Shown piece by piece: positions 1-9,403 of a stretch of 64,000 nt of DNA (its first letter is position 1; every line of letters starts with the position of its first letter). The stretch spans positions 1 to 64,000 of the forward strand of contig CAZDIU010000003.1 of assembly GCA_964505535.1 (NCBI GenBank), given 5' to 3'. Origin of the DNA: JAABRU01 sp964505535 (GTDB lineage: Bacteria > Desulfobacterota > Desulfobacteria > Desulfobacterales > Desulfococcaceae). The translations under genes and the position numbers were made by a program. The notes under the pieces were generated by a model, which saw only the letters and a program-made list of their open reading frames with translations, was not told where the DNA came from and searched no databases.

Positions 1-2
1 CC

Positions 3-1052
3 CGCTCGATTCTTTCCCGTCTTGATCTCCCGGTCACGGAGGTTGATGATTCGCGGGAGGTGTATGAATGTGTAATGAATTCGGATGATCCGGTGCAGAA
101 GGGAAAAGAGGTTCTTTTCCTCACACGGAACAAAGGAGCCTTTGTCCGCAAGTGTCCCGGAACCCGGCACTATACCTGCTGCGGCTACATGATTCTGCAT
201 GTGGGCACATTCTGCACCATGGACTGCGCGTACTGCATTCTGCAATCCTATTTTCATCCGCCCGTGCTGCAGTTTTTTGTCAATCATGAAGATATGCTCG
301 CGGAACTCGACACTGTATTTGCGCAGAAAGAGGCACGGAGAATCGGAACCGGCGAATTCACCGACAGCCTGATCTGGGATATGTGGACAGATCTTTCTCA
401 GGTGCTGATTCCCAGATTTGCCGTTCAGTCTTATGCCATGCTGGAACTCAAAACCAAAACCGCGAACGTGGATGCCCTGAAAAAGCTGGAGCATAATCGC
501 AAAACCGCAGTGGCCTGGTCAGTGAACACGGAAAATGCAATCCGTGCCAATGAAAGAGGCACAGCTTCCCTGACCGCGCGGCTCAAAGCAGCAGCCCGGT
601 GTGAATCCTGGGGATATCCGCTGGCTTTTCATTTTGATCCCATGATTGTCTATGAGGGATGTGAGCAGGAATATGAAGAAGTGGTCGAGAGGATTTTCAG
701 TCATGTGTCTCCGGAGAATGTGCTGTGGATCAGCCTGGGAACCTTCCGTTTTATGCCGGATTTGAAAGGCATTGTCCGAAAGCGTTTTCCAAATTCCAAA
801 ATTGTCTTCGGCGAATTCATTACCGGAATGGATGCCAAAATGCGCTATTTCAAACCCCTGCGCATTGCCCTGTACCAGAGACTTGTTTCCCGGATACGGA
901 AAACTGCCCCGCAGGTGACCGTGTATTTCTGCATGGAAGATGAGGAAGTCTGGCGCAAATCATTCGGATTTGTGCCGGATGAGCGGGGCGGGCTGGCACA
1001 GATGCTGGACCGGAGCGCTGTGAAGCACTGCGGTCTGGACACTGGCAGATAA
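3..1052 (+). CDS. Radical SAM protein of the spore photoproduct lyase (SPL) family, 5' partial
   Basis: The frame is open from the first bases of the window, so the true start lies to the left; a GTG at 60 and an ATG at 75 are internal. About 349 codons are visible. The cluster CTMDCAYC (CxxxCxxC) binds the SAM-cleaving 4Fe-4S centre, and the context GTFCTMDCAYCILQSYF is typical of SplB-like proteins. In spore formers SplB repairs the thymine spore photoproduct; in non-sporulating deltaproteobacteria the family is common but its substrate is not settled, so DNA repair is inferred only from the family. No recognisable partner lies next to it: the next gene is a membrane protein 105 bp downstream. 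Confidence 0.85.
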   Translation, partial: RSILSRLDLPVTEVDDSREVYECVMNSDDPVQKGKEVLFLTRNKGAFVRKCPGTRHYTCCGYMILHVGTFCTMDCAYCILQSYFHPPVLQFFVNHEDMLAELDTVFAQKEARRIGTGEFTDSLIWDMWTDLSQVLIPRFAVQSYAMLELKTKTANVDALKKLEHNRKTAVAWSVNTENAIRANERGTASLTARLKAAARCESWGYPLAFHFDPMIVYEGCEQEYEEVVERIFSHVSPENVLWISLGTFRFMPDLKGIVRKRFPNSKIVFGEFITGMDAKMRYFKPLRIALYQRLVSRIRKTAPQVTVYFCMEDEEVWRKSFGFVPDERGGLAQMLDRSAVKHCGLDTGR

Positions 1053-1157
1053 GCACTCAACAGAAAGTTTTCTGAATACGCTCCACCCGAAAATTTATGC
1101 TGACCTCTTGACATTTAACACAGTCGCTGCTTATTTGAAAGACCAATAAGGAGTTAA

Positions 1158-1928
1158 ATGTTTTTGAAAGAACTGTTTGCAGGTCTCAGAGCCTATGCCA
1201 AAGCCAGACGGGTGATTGTCCGTCATCGGCTCTGGCCCTGGATGCTGATTCCGGGACTGATGAGTTTCGCTTATATTGTTCTGCTGATATGGATTGGCAC
1301 GATTGTGGTGCCTGACATGACTTCCCATATCTCCCAAAACTGGATTCCGGATTTTATGAAAGGGGATATTTCTGCATTTGCTGCAAACATTGTGCTGTGG
1401 ATTTTGTTTCTTCTGACAGGATATGTCACTCTGCAGCCCACCATCCTCATTTTTTTCAGCCCGGTGCTGAGTTATGTTTCTGAACTCACGGAACGGAAAA
1501 TCTATGAGCAGCCTTCGCTTCCCCTGAATCTGAAACATGTTTTGCAGGATATTCTCAGGAGTATTGTCATCAATGTGAGAAATCTTGTGCGGATGGTCAT
1601 TTTCGTTCTCATGGCCTGGATCCTGATGATTATACCGCTCATTGGTTCTCTCATATCCTTTGTGCTGATTTTTCTGATCCAGTCTTTTTACAACGGATTC
1701 AGCCTGTCGGATTATACCCTGGAACGGAAACGCTGGCCTGTGACGAAACGGATTGCCTGGTCAAAAGAAAACCGTTCCCGTGTCATTGGTGTGGGAATGG
1801 GATTCACTGCCATTCTCATGATTCCGGTGCTGGGATGGTTCATTGCCCCCACCTGCGGAACTGTCGCAGCCACCATAGCAGCCCTGGAAAAAATCCATCC
1901 GGAAGATTCCGTGCTCAGGAGTCTGTGA
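1158..1928 (+). CDS. EI24/CysZ-like integral membrane protein
   Basis: This 256-residue protein has hydrophobic segments near residues 25-50, 70-100, 140-170 and 210-235, with the EI24-type pattern of a Pro-rich re-entrant region (LQPTILIFFSPVLSYVSE) and a late FTAILMIPVLGWFIAPTCG helix. EI24/CysZ family members include the CysZ sulfate permease, but many are uncharacterised, so sulfate transport is possible rather than shown; a sulfate importer would suit a sulfate reducer. The start is supported by AAGGAG five bases before the ATG. The metallophosphoesterase gene follows after 19 bp, so the two are probably co-transcribed. Confidence 0.7.
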   Translation: MFLKELFAGLRAYAKARRVIVRHRLWPWMLIPGLMSFAYIVLLIWIGTIVVPDMTSHISQNWIPDFMKGDISAFAANIVLWILFLLTGYVTLQPTILIFFSPVLSYVSELTERKIYEQPSLPLNLKHVLQDILRSIVINVRNLVRMVIFVLMAWILMIIPLIGSLISFVLIFLIQSFYNGFSLSDYTLERKRWPVTKRIAWSKENRSRVIGVGMGFTAILMIPVLGWFIAPTCGTVAATIAALEKIHPEDSVLRSL

Positions 1929-1947
1929 CTTTTTTTCTTAAATACAA

Positions 1948-2685
1948 ATGCGTCTGGCAATCTTTTCTGATATACACAGTAATATGGATGCACTGGAAGC
2001 GGTCATGGCGGATGCCGCGCAGTTTCGCATTGACCGCTATATCTGTCTGGGAGATATTGTGGGATACGGCCCAAACCCCAATCTCTGCGTCAGGCGCATA
2101 ATCTCACTGCCAAACCTCGAATGCGTGGTGGGAAATCATGATGAGATTGCCAGACATGAGGGACCTGTGTATAATATGAACAGAGAAGCAGCACGGGCCA
2201 TACAGTGGACAAGAAGAAGACTTTCAGAGGAAAACAAAAATTTTCTGCGCTCCCTGGGGCCTGTGCTGAAAAAAGAGCATATGATTTTTGCACATGGCGC
2301 GCCCTGGGCTCCCATGGAATGGCGGTATGTGATGAACACGGATCAGGCAAGGCGTGCCTTTTCACGGACACAGGAAAAAATTCTTTTTATCGGACACAGC
2401 CATGTGCCCCAACTGATTTCCAGAGGAAAACTGAGCATCCGGTTTGAAAGCCCGGAGGAGCGATCCCTGATGTACGCGGGCGGATCTGATCGGATCATTG
2501 TCAACTGCGGCAGTGTGGGACAGCCCAGAGACGGAAATCCCACAGCTTCCTATGTGATTTATGACACGGAACGCAAGACCGTGCTGTTTCGCCGTGTGCC
2601 CTATGACATTGCAAAGGCTGCGGAAAAAATCATTGCAGCCGGGCTGCCGGAATTTCTGGCAAAACGTCTGTTTGAGGGAGTGTGA
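1948..2685 (+). CDS. Metallophosphoesterase (YfcE/MJ0936-like)
   Basis: A calcineurin-like phosphoesterase of 245 residues with all the metal-site motifs in order: SDIHSN (residues 7-12), GDIVGYGPNP, GNHDE, HG in FAHGAP, and GHSHVP. The second motif GDIVGYGPNP is characteristic of the DUF2086/YfcE-like phosphodiesterase group found in many bacteria. It is likely a cytoplasmic di-metal phosphatase or phosphodiesterase; the natural substrate cannot be read from sequence. It lies 19 bp after the EI24-like gene with no good ribosome-binding site of its own, consistent with translation from the same message. A repeat element begins about 50 bp after its stop. Confidence 0.85.
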   Translation: MRLAIFSDIHSNMDALEAVMADAAQFRIDRYICLGDIVGYGPNPNLCVRRIISLPNLECVVGNHDEIARHEGPVYNMNREAARAIQWTRRRLSEENKNFLRSLGPVLKKEHMIFAHGAPWAPMEWRYVMNTDQARRAFSRTQEKILFIGHSHVPQLISRGKLSIRFESPEERSLMYAGGSDRIIVNCGSVGQPRDGNPTASYVIYDTERKTVLFRRVPYDIAKAAEKIIAAGLPEFLAKRLFEGV

Positions 2686-2734
2686 GGGAATGATGACAGG
2701 GGAACACAGAATGTCCCGGCCTGCATTCCCGCGC

Positions 2735-2973
2735 AAAGCCGGACTGCCATTAAGTTAAGTCGATTTCCAAATATAAATGTGCCCTGTCTGAAGGAGTCAC
2801 AGACGGAAAGTTTGTGATCCGACTGTCAACTGTCAGACACTGCCAGACTTTCAGGCTTCGACATGAGCTCAGCCGAACGTTTGGCACTCTTTTGGCATAT
2901 TCTTTTCCGGAAATCGTCCAATCTCTTTTCCTTTACGGGAATCTGATCAATTAACTTAATGGCAGCGGCTCAA
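2735..2973. repeat. MITE-like element with TTAACTTAATGGCA terminal inverted repeats (copy 1)
   Basis: The left end TGCCATTAAGTTAA (2745-2758) is a perfect 14-bp inverted match to TTAACTTAATGGCA (2951-2964), and similarity continues outward with one small gap (AGCCG on one side, CGGCT on the other). The interior carries no ORF worth calling. A second element with the same ends lies at 27866-28000. It fills most of the 397-bp gap between the phosphoesterase and the aminotransferase; the rest (2974-3082) is aminotransferase leader with no clear signal. Confidence 0.7.
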
Positions 2974-3082
2974 TGCAGGAAACAGGGAAAAACACAGGCA
3001 GGCAAATGCCGGAAAGACTTCGCTCATCCGGCCCTATTTTTTTGCAATTATTCAAATATGTTTATATGAGAGGAAAAATCAG

Positions 3083-4291
3083 ATGCAACAGGAGTTTGAA
3101 ATACAGTATGCCCGGAGAATGGAACAGTTGCCGCCCTATCTTTTCGGGATGATCAACCATATGAGAAGCGAAAAACGGCTGAGAGGGGATGATGTCATTG
3201 ATCTGGGAATGGGAAACCCGGCTGATCCCACGCCTGAACCCATTGTGGAGAAGCTCTGTGAGGTGGCCCGTGATCCCAAAAGTCACCGATATCCTGTGGC
3301 TTCGGGAATGAAAAATCTCAAGCGGGAGATTGCGAAATATTATCAGCAGGATTTTGGCGTGGAACTGGACATGGATTCAGAAGTCATCTGCACCATCGGT
3401 TCCAAAGAGGGAATTTCCCATCTCTGCCTCGCGATTATCGGCCCAGGGGATACGGTGCTGGTTCCGGCTCCCGCTTTTCCCATTCATATTTATTCAGCCA
3501 CCATCGCGGGGGGCAATGTCATCCGCATTCCCATTGCACCGCATGAGACCTTTCTCAAACGCGTGGCGGATATGTGCGAATCCCTTTATCCCCGGCCCAA
3601 GGTGCTGGTGCTCAATTATCCGCACAATCCCACCGGCATGCTTGCCACAAAAGAAATTTTTGAGCAGGCTGTTGCACTGTCCCGAAAATACGGATTTATC
3701 ATTCTCCATGACTTCGCGTATTCCCGGATTACCTTTGACGGATACAAGGCCCCGAGTTTTATGGAAGTGGGGGGAAGCCGGGAGGTGGGCGTGGAATTCG
3801 GCTCCTTTTCCAAATCCTACAACATGGCCGGATGGCGGCTGGGTTACTGCGTGGGCAACAAAAAACTCATCCAGGGGCTGGGAAAGATCAAGGGATATTA
3901 TGATTACGGCGTTTTTTCGCCCATTCAGATAGCCGGCATCATCGCACTCAGAGACTGTGAAGAGGATGTAAGCCGCCAGGTGGAAATCTACCAGAACCGC
4001 AGGGATGTGATGTGCAAGGGACTGGAGCAGATGGGCTGGCAGGTTGACAAACCCGGAGCCGGAATGTTTGTGTGGGTGAAAATACCGGAACCTTACTGCC
4101 GCATGGGTTCCATGGAATTTGCCATTCAAATGCTGGAAAAAGCCAATGTGGCGCTTGCACCCGGCATCGGTTTCGGTCAGGAGGGCGAGGGATATCTCCG
4201 TCTGGCGCTGGTGGAAAATGAACACCGCATCCGTCAGGCCCTGCGCCAGATGCGCAAGGTGCTTTCTGAAATGGATCAAAAAAAAATCTGA
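3083..4291 (+). CDS. alaC: PLP-dependent aminotransferase, AlaC type
   Basis: A class I/II fold-type I aminotransferase of 402 residues, close in length to E. coli AlaC (about 412). The PLP lysine is K244 in SFSKSYNMAGWRLG; YPHNPTG (Asn contact), HDFAYSRITFDG and the late RLALVEN region are all in place. The family makes alanine from pyruvate and glutamate; the GSFSKSYNMAGWR signature and the opening residues (MEQLPPYLF) are those of AlaC and relatives. Subfamily assignment is by signature only, so a related aspartate or LL-DAP type enzyme is not fully excluded. GAGAGGAAAAATCAG precedes the ATG. It stands alone, with repeat DNA before it. Confidence 0.85.
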   Translation: MQQEFEIQYARRMEQLPPYLFGMINHMRSEKRLRGDDVIDLGMGNPADPTPEPIVEKLCEVARDPKSHRYPVASGMKNLKREIAKYYQQDFGVELDMDSEVICTIGSKEGISHLCLAIIGPGDTVLVPAPAFPIHIYSATIAGGNVIRIPIAPHETFLKRVADMCESLYPRPKVLVLNYPHNPTGMLATKEIFEQAVALSRKYGFIILHDFAYSRITFDGYKAPSFMEVGGSREVGVEFGSFSKSYNMAGWRLGYCVGNKKLIQGLGKIKGYYDYGVFSPIQIAGIIALRDCEEDVSRQVEIYQNRRDVMCKGLEQMGWQVDKPGAGMFVWVKIPEPYCRMGSMEFAIQMLEKANVALAPGIGFGQEGEGYLRLALVENEHRIRQALRQMRKVLSEMDQKKI

Positions 4292-4525
4292 CCGGGAAAT
4301 TTTCAGATACAGACGCACCGCAGGCATAATCTGCGCTTTTTCCGCAAAAATCCGGTTTTCCGGAAATTTGCGGTTAAATCCGGAAACATTGAGATTGTCA
4401 GGGGTTCGGAGAGAGGAAATCACTTTTCCTAAATTCTTCCGGACTGATGTTCCACTTCATAATCCGGTTTCCGGTTTTCAGAAAATAATTTTTTTTGGGA
4501 AAGACATACGGTCGGATATGCAAGT

Positions 4526-5425
4526 GTGAACAGGGTGGACTGCGATTACAGTTGGAATGCTCTGCTCCGGCCCGGAGAGTCACGGGATTTTTTTTCCTGT
4601 GCGGAAAAAACCGGTACTTTCCGGCCTGACACAGGGGATTACAGTCCGGCAAACGCCTGGTGGCTGTGCGAGCTGAGCCGTCTGATTTACCGGAGGGGAG
4701 AGGATGAAACCGGTATATGGGCCAATCCGGTCAGCCGCGATGATATTCTGAAAGCTGAGGGGCTGAAGGAAAGTCTTTTTGTGGGCAGGCATGGGCTTTC
4801 CTGTGCACTTGTTTCAGATGAAAAGGAAAATTTTGCCATTCTGGTATTCCGGGGAACCAGCAGATTTGAGCACTGGTTTTCAAATCTTAATGCGGTTCAG
4901 ACCCGGTGGCTCTCCTGCGGCATGGTTCACAGCGGATTCAAATATGAATTTGACAGTATCCGGGATCTACTCAGTGAGATGCTTTCCGCAATCCATATCC
5001 CCCTGTTTTACACCGGACACAGCCTGGGCGGCGCTCTTGCCACTCTGACAGCATCCATCATACCTCCGCGGGCTGTTTATACCTTTGGTTCCCCCCGGGT
5101 GGGGAATGCGGCTTTCAGAGACTCGCTTGCCTCAGTGAATCTGTACCGGATTGCAATGAAAAATGATATTGTCACAACTGTTCCTCCCTCCCGGCCTCCT
5201 TTTTATTTCTGCCATGCGGGAGAACCCAAATGGCTCACTTTTCCGGGATATAATGAAACAATTTACAAAAACAGTCTGCTGAACATATCCGAACGGATCC
5301 CTTTTTCCTTCATGAAACAGTTTATCCGTCCCCCGCATTTTCTGGCAGCTCATTCTCCGATAAATTATTCACGCTGCCTGGCACATGAGGCAGAGCTTTC
5401 AAACCGGCATACGGATACTGAATGA
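4526..5425 (+). CDS. Lipase family protein (class 3 lipase fold)
   Basis: This 299-residue alpha/beta hydrolase carries the class 3 lipase hallmarks: the VFRGTS segment, the nucleophile elbow GHSLGGAL, and YTFGSPRVGNAAF just after it. An Asp in the KNDIVTTVPP stretch and a late His (HSPINY) can complete the triad. The family hydrolyses acylglycerols. No signal peptide is visible, so the enzyme would be cytoplasmic or use another export route. The start is a GTG with no convincing ribosome-binding site, so the N-terminus is uncertain. No pathway partner is adjacent. Confidence 0.8.
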   Translation: MNRVDCDYSWNALLRPGESRDFFSCAEKTGTFRPDTGDYSPANAWWLCELSRLIYRRGEDETGIWANPVSRDDILKAEGLKESLFVGRHGLSCALVSDEKENFAILVFRGTSRFEHWFSNLNAVQTRWLSCGMVHSGFKYEFDSIRDLLSEMLSAIHIPLFYTGHSLGGALATLTASIIPPRAVYTFGSPRVGNAAFRDSLASVNLYRIAMKNDIVTTVPPSRPPFYFCHAGEPKWLTFPGYNETIYKNSLLNISERIPFSFMKQFIRPPHFLAAHSPINYSRCLAHEAELSNRHTDTE

Positions 5426-5808
5426 CTGTCGCATATCTGCGCCTTTGTTTCACAAATCTCCAGTATGATTGAATAATGTTATCTTCTCCCGGAATCGGTG
5501 CGGAAGTAGCATATTCCTACCCCTGAATACCCCGCCCTCCCCATTGTATCTGTTTCATTATCAAATTATCATGTACACCATTCCGTAACTGTTTCTGTCC
5601 GCTGAATTGGCCGGATACAAAAAACAGTCATACTCATTGAAAATGAAAATCAAATCTGCATGTGAAGGAGAAACAGACAACTGCGCCCATTTTCCACGCC
5701 TTTACGACAGATGCTCCGTGAGTTTGCAATGCAGAATGCCTGGAGCGGATTCACTGAAACAGTGCTTACGGTCTGAAAGACCGGATGCTCATTTGGGAGG
5801 GAAATCAG
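5426..5808. other. 383-bp gap, no gene seen
   Basis: No ORF with family resemblance, RNA gene or clear inverted repeat was found. The region is moderately AT-rich and ends with the GGGAGG ribosome-binding site of the next gene. Confidence 0.4.
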
Positions 5809-6669
5809 ATGCCGGGCAGATTATTTATCTGGCGAATCCTGATCATTATACTGATGCTGCAGATGTTGCTGATCCTATGCTCCTGTTCACGAAACCGGAA
5901 GGGAACTCTTCCGGACTATGGGGAAATGTCTTCGGAAAATATCCTTTTTTCATATTGCTGTGAGCCAGTTCCTTATCCGGAGAAAAATCCGGAAAACAGC
6001 AAAGACAGCTTTCCTCCGGCCCGGGCAGAGGAATCTCCTCCAGCAGAGGCAGCCCCGGAAGCCGGGAAACAGTTTCCGGATTCCCTTAAACCCGACATCT
6101 TCGCTGAGAACACCGAAGAAATGGCCTGTGACACGGATGCCGGGATAACAGAAATCGCTGAGAAAAAATCATTTCATCTGCCGGATATGCCCTTTTACAA
6201 AGAATATTCCCGGAAACTGGGCATCGAACTCGACGGCACGGAAAATCGGAAACTCATCATGGCCGTGGCAGAATGGATGGGAACGCCGTATCTGTGGGGA
6301 GGCTGCTCCATAAAGGGCGTTGACTGTTCCTGTCTGGTCAAAAATATTTATGAAGACGTATACGGCATTGAACTCAGGCGCACCTCCATGATGATGTGCA
6401 ATGCGGATTTCATGCCTGTGGAAAAGGAAAGACTGCGGGAAGGTGACATTATCTGTTTTGGCACAAAAGAAGATGATATTTCTCATGTGGGGCTGTATCT
6501 GAAGGACAACAAATTTGTCCATGCCAGCCAGTCCGGAGGCGTCAGAATCAGCAGTCTGGAAAGAAATTATTTTAAAAAACGCTTAATTATGGCAGGACGG
6601 GCCATCCGTCCTCTGGAAATCAGCCTCGCGAGGCTGTCCATCAGTGAACTGGTCGTAGTGAACCGATAA
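5809..6669 (+). CDS. NlpC/P60 peptidase lipoprotein, copy 1
   Basis: A 286-residue protein starting at the ATG that follows GGGAGG. A hydrophobic signal (residues 4-23) ends in LILCSC, a usable though atypical lipobox with Cys26 as acylation site. A Pro/Glu-rich linker follows, then an NlpC/P60 domain in the C-terminal half: GTPYLWGG, GVDCSC with catalytic Cys173, HVGLYL with catalytic His, and FVHAS. The family cleaves peptidoglycan stem peptides, so an envelope-anchored endopeptidase is likely. The usual DCSG motif reads DCSC here, as in the paralogue at 7123. The two genes are separated by a repeat element, so this looks like an old tandem duplication. Confidence 0.85.
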   Translation: MPGRLFIWRILIIILMLQMLLILCSCSRNRKGTLPDYGEMSSENILFSYCCEPVPYPEKNPENSKDSFPPARAEESPPAEAAPEAGKQFPDSLKPDIFAENTEEMACDTDAGITEIAEKKSFHLPDMPFYKEYSRKLGIELDGTENRKLIMAVAEWMGTPYLWGGCSIKGVDCSCLVKNIYEDVYGIELRRTSMMMCNADFMPVEKERLREGDIICFGTKEDDISHVGLYLKDNKFVHASQSGGVRISSLERNYFKKRLIMAGRAIRPLEISLARLSISELVVVNR

Positions 6670-6875
6670 ATCCCCATTTTTTCTCATAAGTGTTTTATCC
6701 ATTGATTTTACATCAAATAATTTTTCTTGAACATTTGCGGCAATTCATATATACATCACAGGTCTGAAATAATGCCGGTTTTGCCGGAGACAATCCCGAA
6801 CCTTCAGGGAATGCACAGATCTTTGTAAGACAGCCGGGCTGCTTTTTTGCAGGAACTCCATTTTTTAATCACTTT

Positions 6876-6967
6876 GGGACTTACACAGTTGACCGGATAA
6901 ACCCTTAGGGTTTTCAAAAACCCTAAGGGTTTCAGGATTTGATTTTTTTATCAACTGCGTACGTCCT
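6876..6967. repeat. Composite element: CCCTTAGGG palindrome inside GGACTTACACAGTTGA inverted repeats
   Basis: The core 6899-6932 is a near-perfect palindrome made of AAACCCTTAGGGTTTT and its complement. It is bracketed by GGACTTACACAGTTGA (6877-6892) and TCAACTGCGTACGTCC (6951-6966), which pair with two mismatches. The same architecture occurs at 47063-47258 and 49180-49251. It occupies part of the 453-bp gap between the two NlpC/P60 genes; nothing else is recognisable in that gap. Confidence 0.75.
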
Positions 6968-7122
6968 GAACTTATACTCAGCACCGTCATCACCGGAAAC
7001 TTCTGCTGTTCTGATGAGGAAACTCCTGTGGGATTTCTCAGTGCAGCGGCAGACACGCAAGTTGGGGCCGAAATGGTTTACAGTGTGAGCGTTAATCGGG
7101 AGCTGATCAGCGGAAGATTGGA

Positions 7123-8082
7123 ATGAAGCAGAATTTATTGGAAAACAGAACAGCTTATTTTATATTTTTGGGAACAGTCACATTCATCCTTTTTTCATCC
7201 TGCTCCGCAGGAACGCGGATGACAATCAGCAGCGGAACTTCCATCGGGAAAACCGCACAGAAAATCATTCAGGAAAATACCGGACAGCCGGAATCTTCAT
7301 CGGCTTTGCCGGAAATATCTTCCGAAAATCTGCACGAAGATATTTTTGCTGCCTGGCTTCACTTTGACTCCCCGTCCAAAATATCGCGGACAAACCTGCC
7401 TTTTCTCATATCACCTGATATCGAAAAAAACATATGGGATTTTACGGAATCCGACTCTGACGGAGAGATGGAGGAGGAAATTCTCTGCACCGAGTGCATG
7501 GAAGATCGTTTTGCCGGAATTTTCAATGATATAGACAAGGAATTGTCTGAAATCTCAAAACTTCCGGACGCGGGAAAGCATTTTGCAGCCATTTCCGAAG
7601 GCACTGCCGGGGCAGATCGTTTTTATGAGAAATTTTCCCAAATTCTGGGAATGTCCCTTGACGGTACGGAAGATCCCGATCTGCTGAGAGCAGTTGATGA
7701 ATGGCTGGGAACCCCCTACCGCATGGGCGGATGCTCCAAAAACGGCATTGACTGCTCGTGTTTTGTGAAAAGTGTTTATGAGGAGGTATACGGCATTACG
7801 CTCACCCGAACCTCCCGTGATATTTTTGCGGAAATGACACCGGTTAAACCGCAGGATTTGCAGGAAGGAGATATTTTGTGTTTTGCAAACCGGAAACGGA
7901 TTTCCCATGTGGGAATCTATCTCAAAGACGGCAAATTCGTTCATGCAAGCAGGAAAGAGGGCGTCACCATCAGCGACCTCAGTGAAACATATTATCAGAA
8001 AAGATTTGTCAGTGCAGGCAGAATCCTCCCCTCCTCTGTTGCGTTTTCAAATTTCAACCCTCCGGACAGACGCCGGTTCTGA
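7123..8082 (+). CDS. NlpC/P60 peptidase lipoprotein, copy 2
   Basis: A 319-residue paralogue of the 5809 protein. A signal segment (residues 13-27) ends in LFSSC, a plausible lipobox, then a divergent linker of about 150 residues and a C-terminal NlpC/P60 domain: GTPYRMGG, GIDCSC (catalytic Cys), HVGIYLKDGKFVHAS and a final AGRI. The catalytic domains of the two copies align almost without gaps, while the linkers share little, so the catalytic half is under constraint. It is likely another outer-membrane or periplasm-facing peptidoglycan endopeptidase. GGAAG precedes the ATG at short spacing. Downstream, 327 bp separate it from the hydrolase. Confidence 0.85.
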   Translation: MKQNLLENRTAYFIFLGTVTFILFSSCSAGTRMTISSGTSIGKTAQKIIQENTGQPESSSALPEISSENLHEDIFAAWLHFDSPSKISRTNLPFLISPDIEKNIWDFTESDSDGEMEEEILCTECMEDRFAGIFNDIDKELSEISKLPDAGKHFAAISEGTAGADRFYEKFSQILGMSLDGTEDPDLLRAVDEWLGTPYRMGGCSKNGIDCSCFVKSVYEEVYGITLTRTSRDIFAEMTPVKPQDLQEGDILCFANRKRISHVGIYLKDGKFVHASRKEGVTISDLSETYYQKRFVSAGRILPSSVAFSNFNPPDRRRF

Positions 8083-8409
8083 AAAAAGCCCTGTACGAAA
8101 AAAGGGCAGAATTTTATCCCCACTCTCCCGATACTTCTTGTCATCCGTCCTGTATGGTGATATGAATTTCCGCGTACGTCCGGGGTCTTATACCGAATCG
8201 CTGCCGGTTTTTTTGCAATATGCAGCGCAGAAGAGCAGCAGATCAGGACAGACTTTTTCAGTCGCAGAGTCTGGGCAGACTTGCTTCCGGATGAACCCGG
8301 AAAGAGACTGTTCCGACCCCCTGCCTGCAAAAACATGCTCCGGTCCGAGGCGGGATCGCTGGGAAAAACTGAAAACACTGCATCAAAGCAATGGCGAATT
8401 GGGATCATC
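8083..8409. other. 327-bp gap, no gene seen
   Basis: No coding sequence with family resemblance, no RNA and no strong hairpin was found. The hydrolase frame is open through its 3' part, but GC-rich unconserved-looking sequence and a better ATG at 8410 argue against a longer N-terminus. Confidence 0.35.
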
Positions 8410-9219
8410 ATGAAAAATATGCCGAAAAACAAATGGGCACTGCTGGATCGGCCTGAAGTCACGCGCTGTCTTTTTCATCCCCGATCCGAAGACCTGATTC
8501 TGCACGGCATGTCTCCGGACAGGGATATTTTCATCCCGGTGGAAGACAATGCCGTGATTGGGGCCTGTTTCCACATGAGCCGGAAAGATGCGGCCAATAT
8601 CCTTTTTTTTCACGGAAACGGGGAGATCGTCGCGGATTATCATGATATGGGTGAAGTGTACAACCGCATGGGCATCAACTTTCTGGCTGCGGATTATCGG
8701 GGATACGGCAGATCCAGCGGTTCTCCCTGTGTCAGCGCCATGATGCGGGACTGTCACACAATTTTTTCGTTCACCCGTAACTGGCTGAAGGAAAACGCAT
8801 ATACCGGCCCCATGATTCTGATGGGCCGATCCCTCGGAAGTGCATCCGCACTGGAACTGGCAGACGCATACAAAGATCAGATCCAGGGGCTGATTGTGGA
8901 AAGCGGTTTTGCCTTTGCCCTCCCCCTGCTCAGGCTGCTGGGGGTTTCTTTCACTGCCACTGCTTTTGAAGAAAAAGAGGGCTTTGCAAATTTGGAAAAA
9001 ATCCGGAATGTTGACAAGCCTGTCCTGATTATCCACGCTGCGCATGATCATATCATCCCCTTTTCTGACGGACAGGCTCTGTATGATGCCTGCGGATCAG
9101 CAGATAAAACCCTGCTGCGGATTCCGGGTGCGGATCACAACACACTGCTTCATGCGGGTTTTTCAGAATACATGAAGGCCGTGAAAACTTTGACAGAAAA
9201 AGCAGCACTCCGGAGATGA
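8410..9219 (+). CDS. Alpha/beta hydrolase (BEM46/S33-like)
   Basis: A 269-residue hydrolase with the oxyanion segment FHGNGE, the DYRGYGRSSG loop, the nucleophile GRSLGS, and an acid and His in HAAHDHIIPF and GADHNTLL. This order is typical of the BEM46-like serine hydrolases (YfhR/ABHD13 group), whose substrates are mostly unknown. No signal peptide or transmembrane helix is evident from the chosen start, so it is probably cytoplasmic. The frame continues upstream to 8281, but the ATG at 8410 begins the recognisable protein; another ATG at 8419 is possible. It is monocistronic as far as can be seen. Confidence 0.75.
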   Translation: MKNMPKNKWALLDRPEVTRCLFHPRSEDLILHGMSPDRDIFIPVEDNAVIGACFHMSRKDAANILFFHGNGEIVADYHDMGEVYNRMGINFLAADYRGYGRSSGSPCVSAMMRDCHTIFSFTRNWLKENAYTGPMILMGRSLGSASALELADAYKDQIQGLIVESGFAFALPLLRLLGVSFTATAFEEKEGFANLEKIRNVDKPVLIIHAAHDHIIPFSDGQALYDACGSADKTLLRIPGADHNTLLHAGFSEYMKAVKTLTEKAALRR

Positions 9220-9271
9220 ACCCTGTCCGGAATGCCAAGGGATTTGAAAATTGCTGATATACCGGTTTTGA

Positions 9272-9334
9272 GGTTTCAGTGTTCAGGTTTCAGTCCTGAC
9301 CGCATACTGACACCTGACACCTGCAGCCTGAACC
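9272..9334. repeat. 7-bp-period degenerate tandem repeat (locus A)
   Basis: Nine consecutive heptads in exact phase, moving from GGTTTCA/GTGTTCA words to CTGACAC, CTGACAC, CTGCAGC and CTGAACC. It lies between the hydrolase and the helicase genes. The same 7-bp period with other words recurs at six further intergenic loci in this window. Confidence 0.7.
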
Positions 9335-9403
9335 GTCCGGTATTTTAAAAAGTTTCACATCCCTGAGATATTTCATAAGGAAGGAAGAGAATAAAGACAG
9401 TCT

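Noticed and set aside
4338..4375. Hairpin after the aminotransferase gene as terminator
   Set aside because: A stem can be drawn (CCGCAAAAATCCGG with CCGGAAATTTGCGG), but no T run follows on the coding strand.
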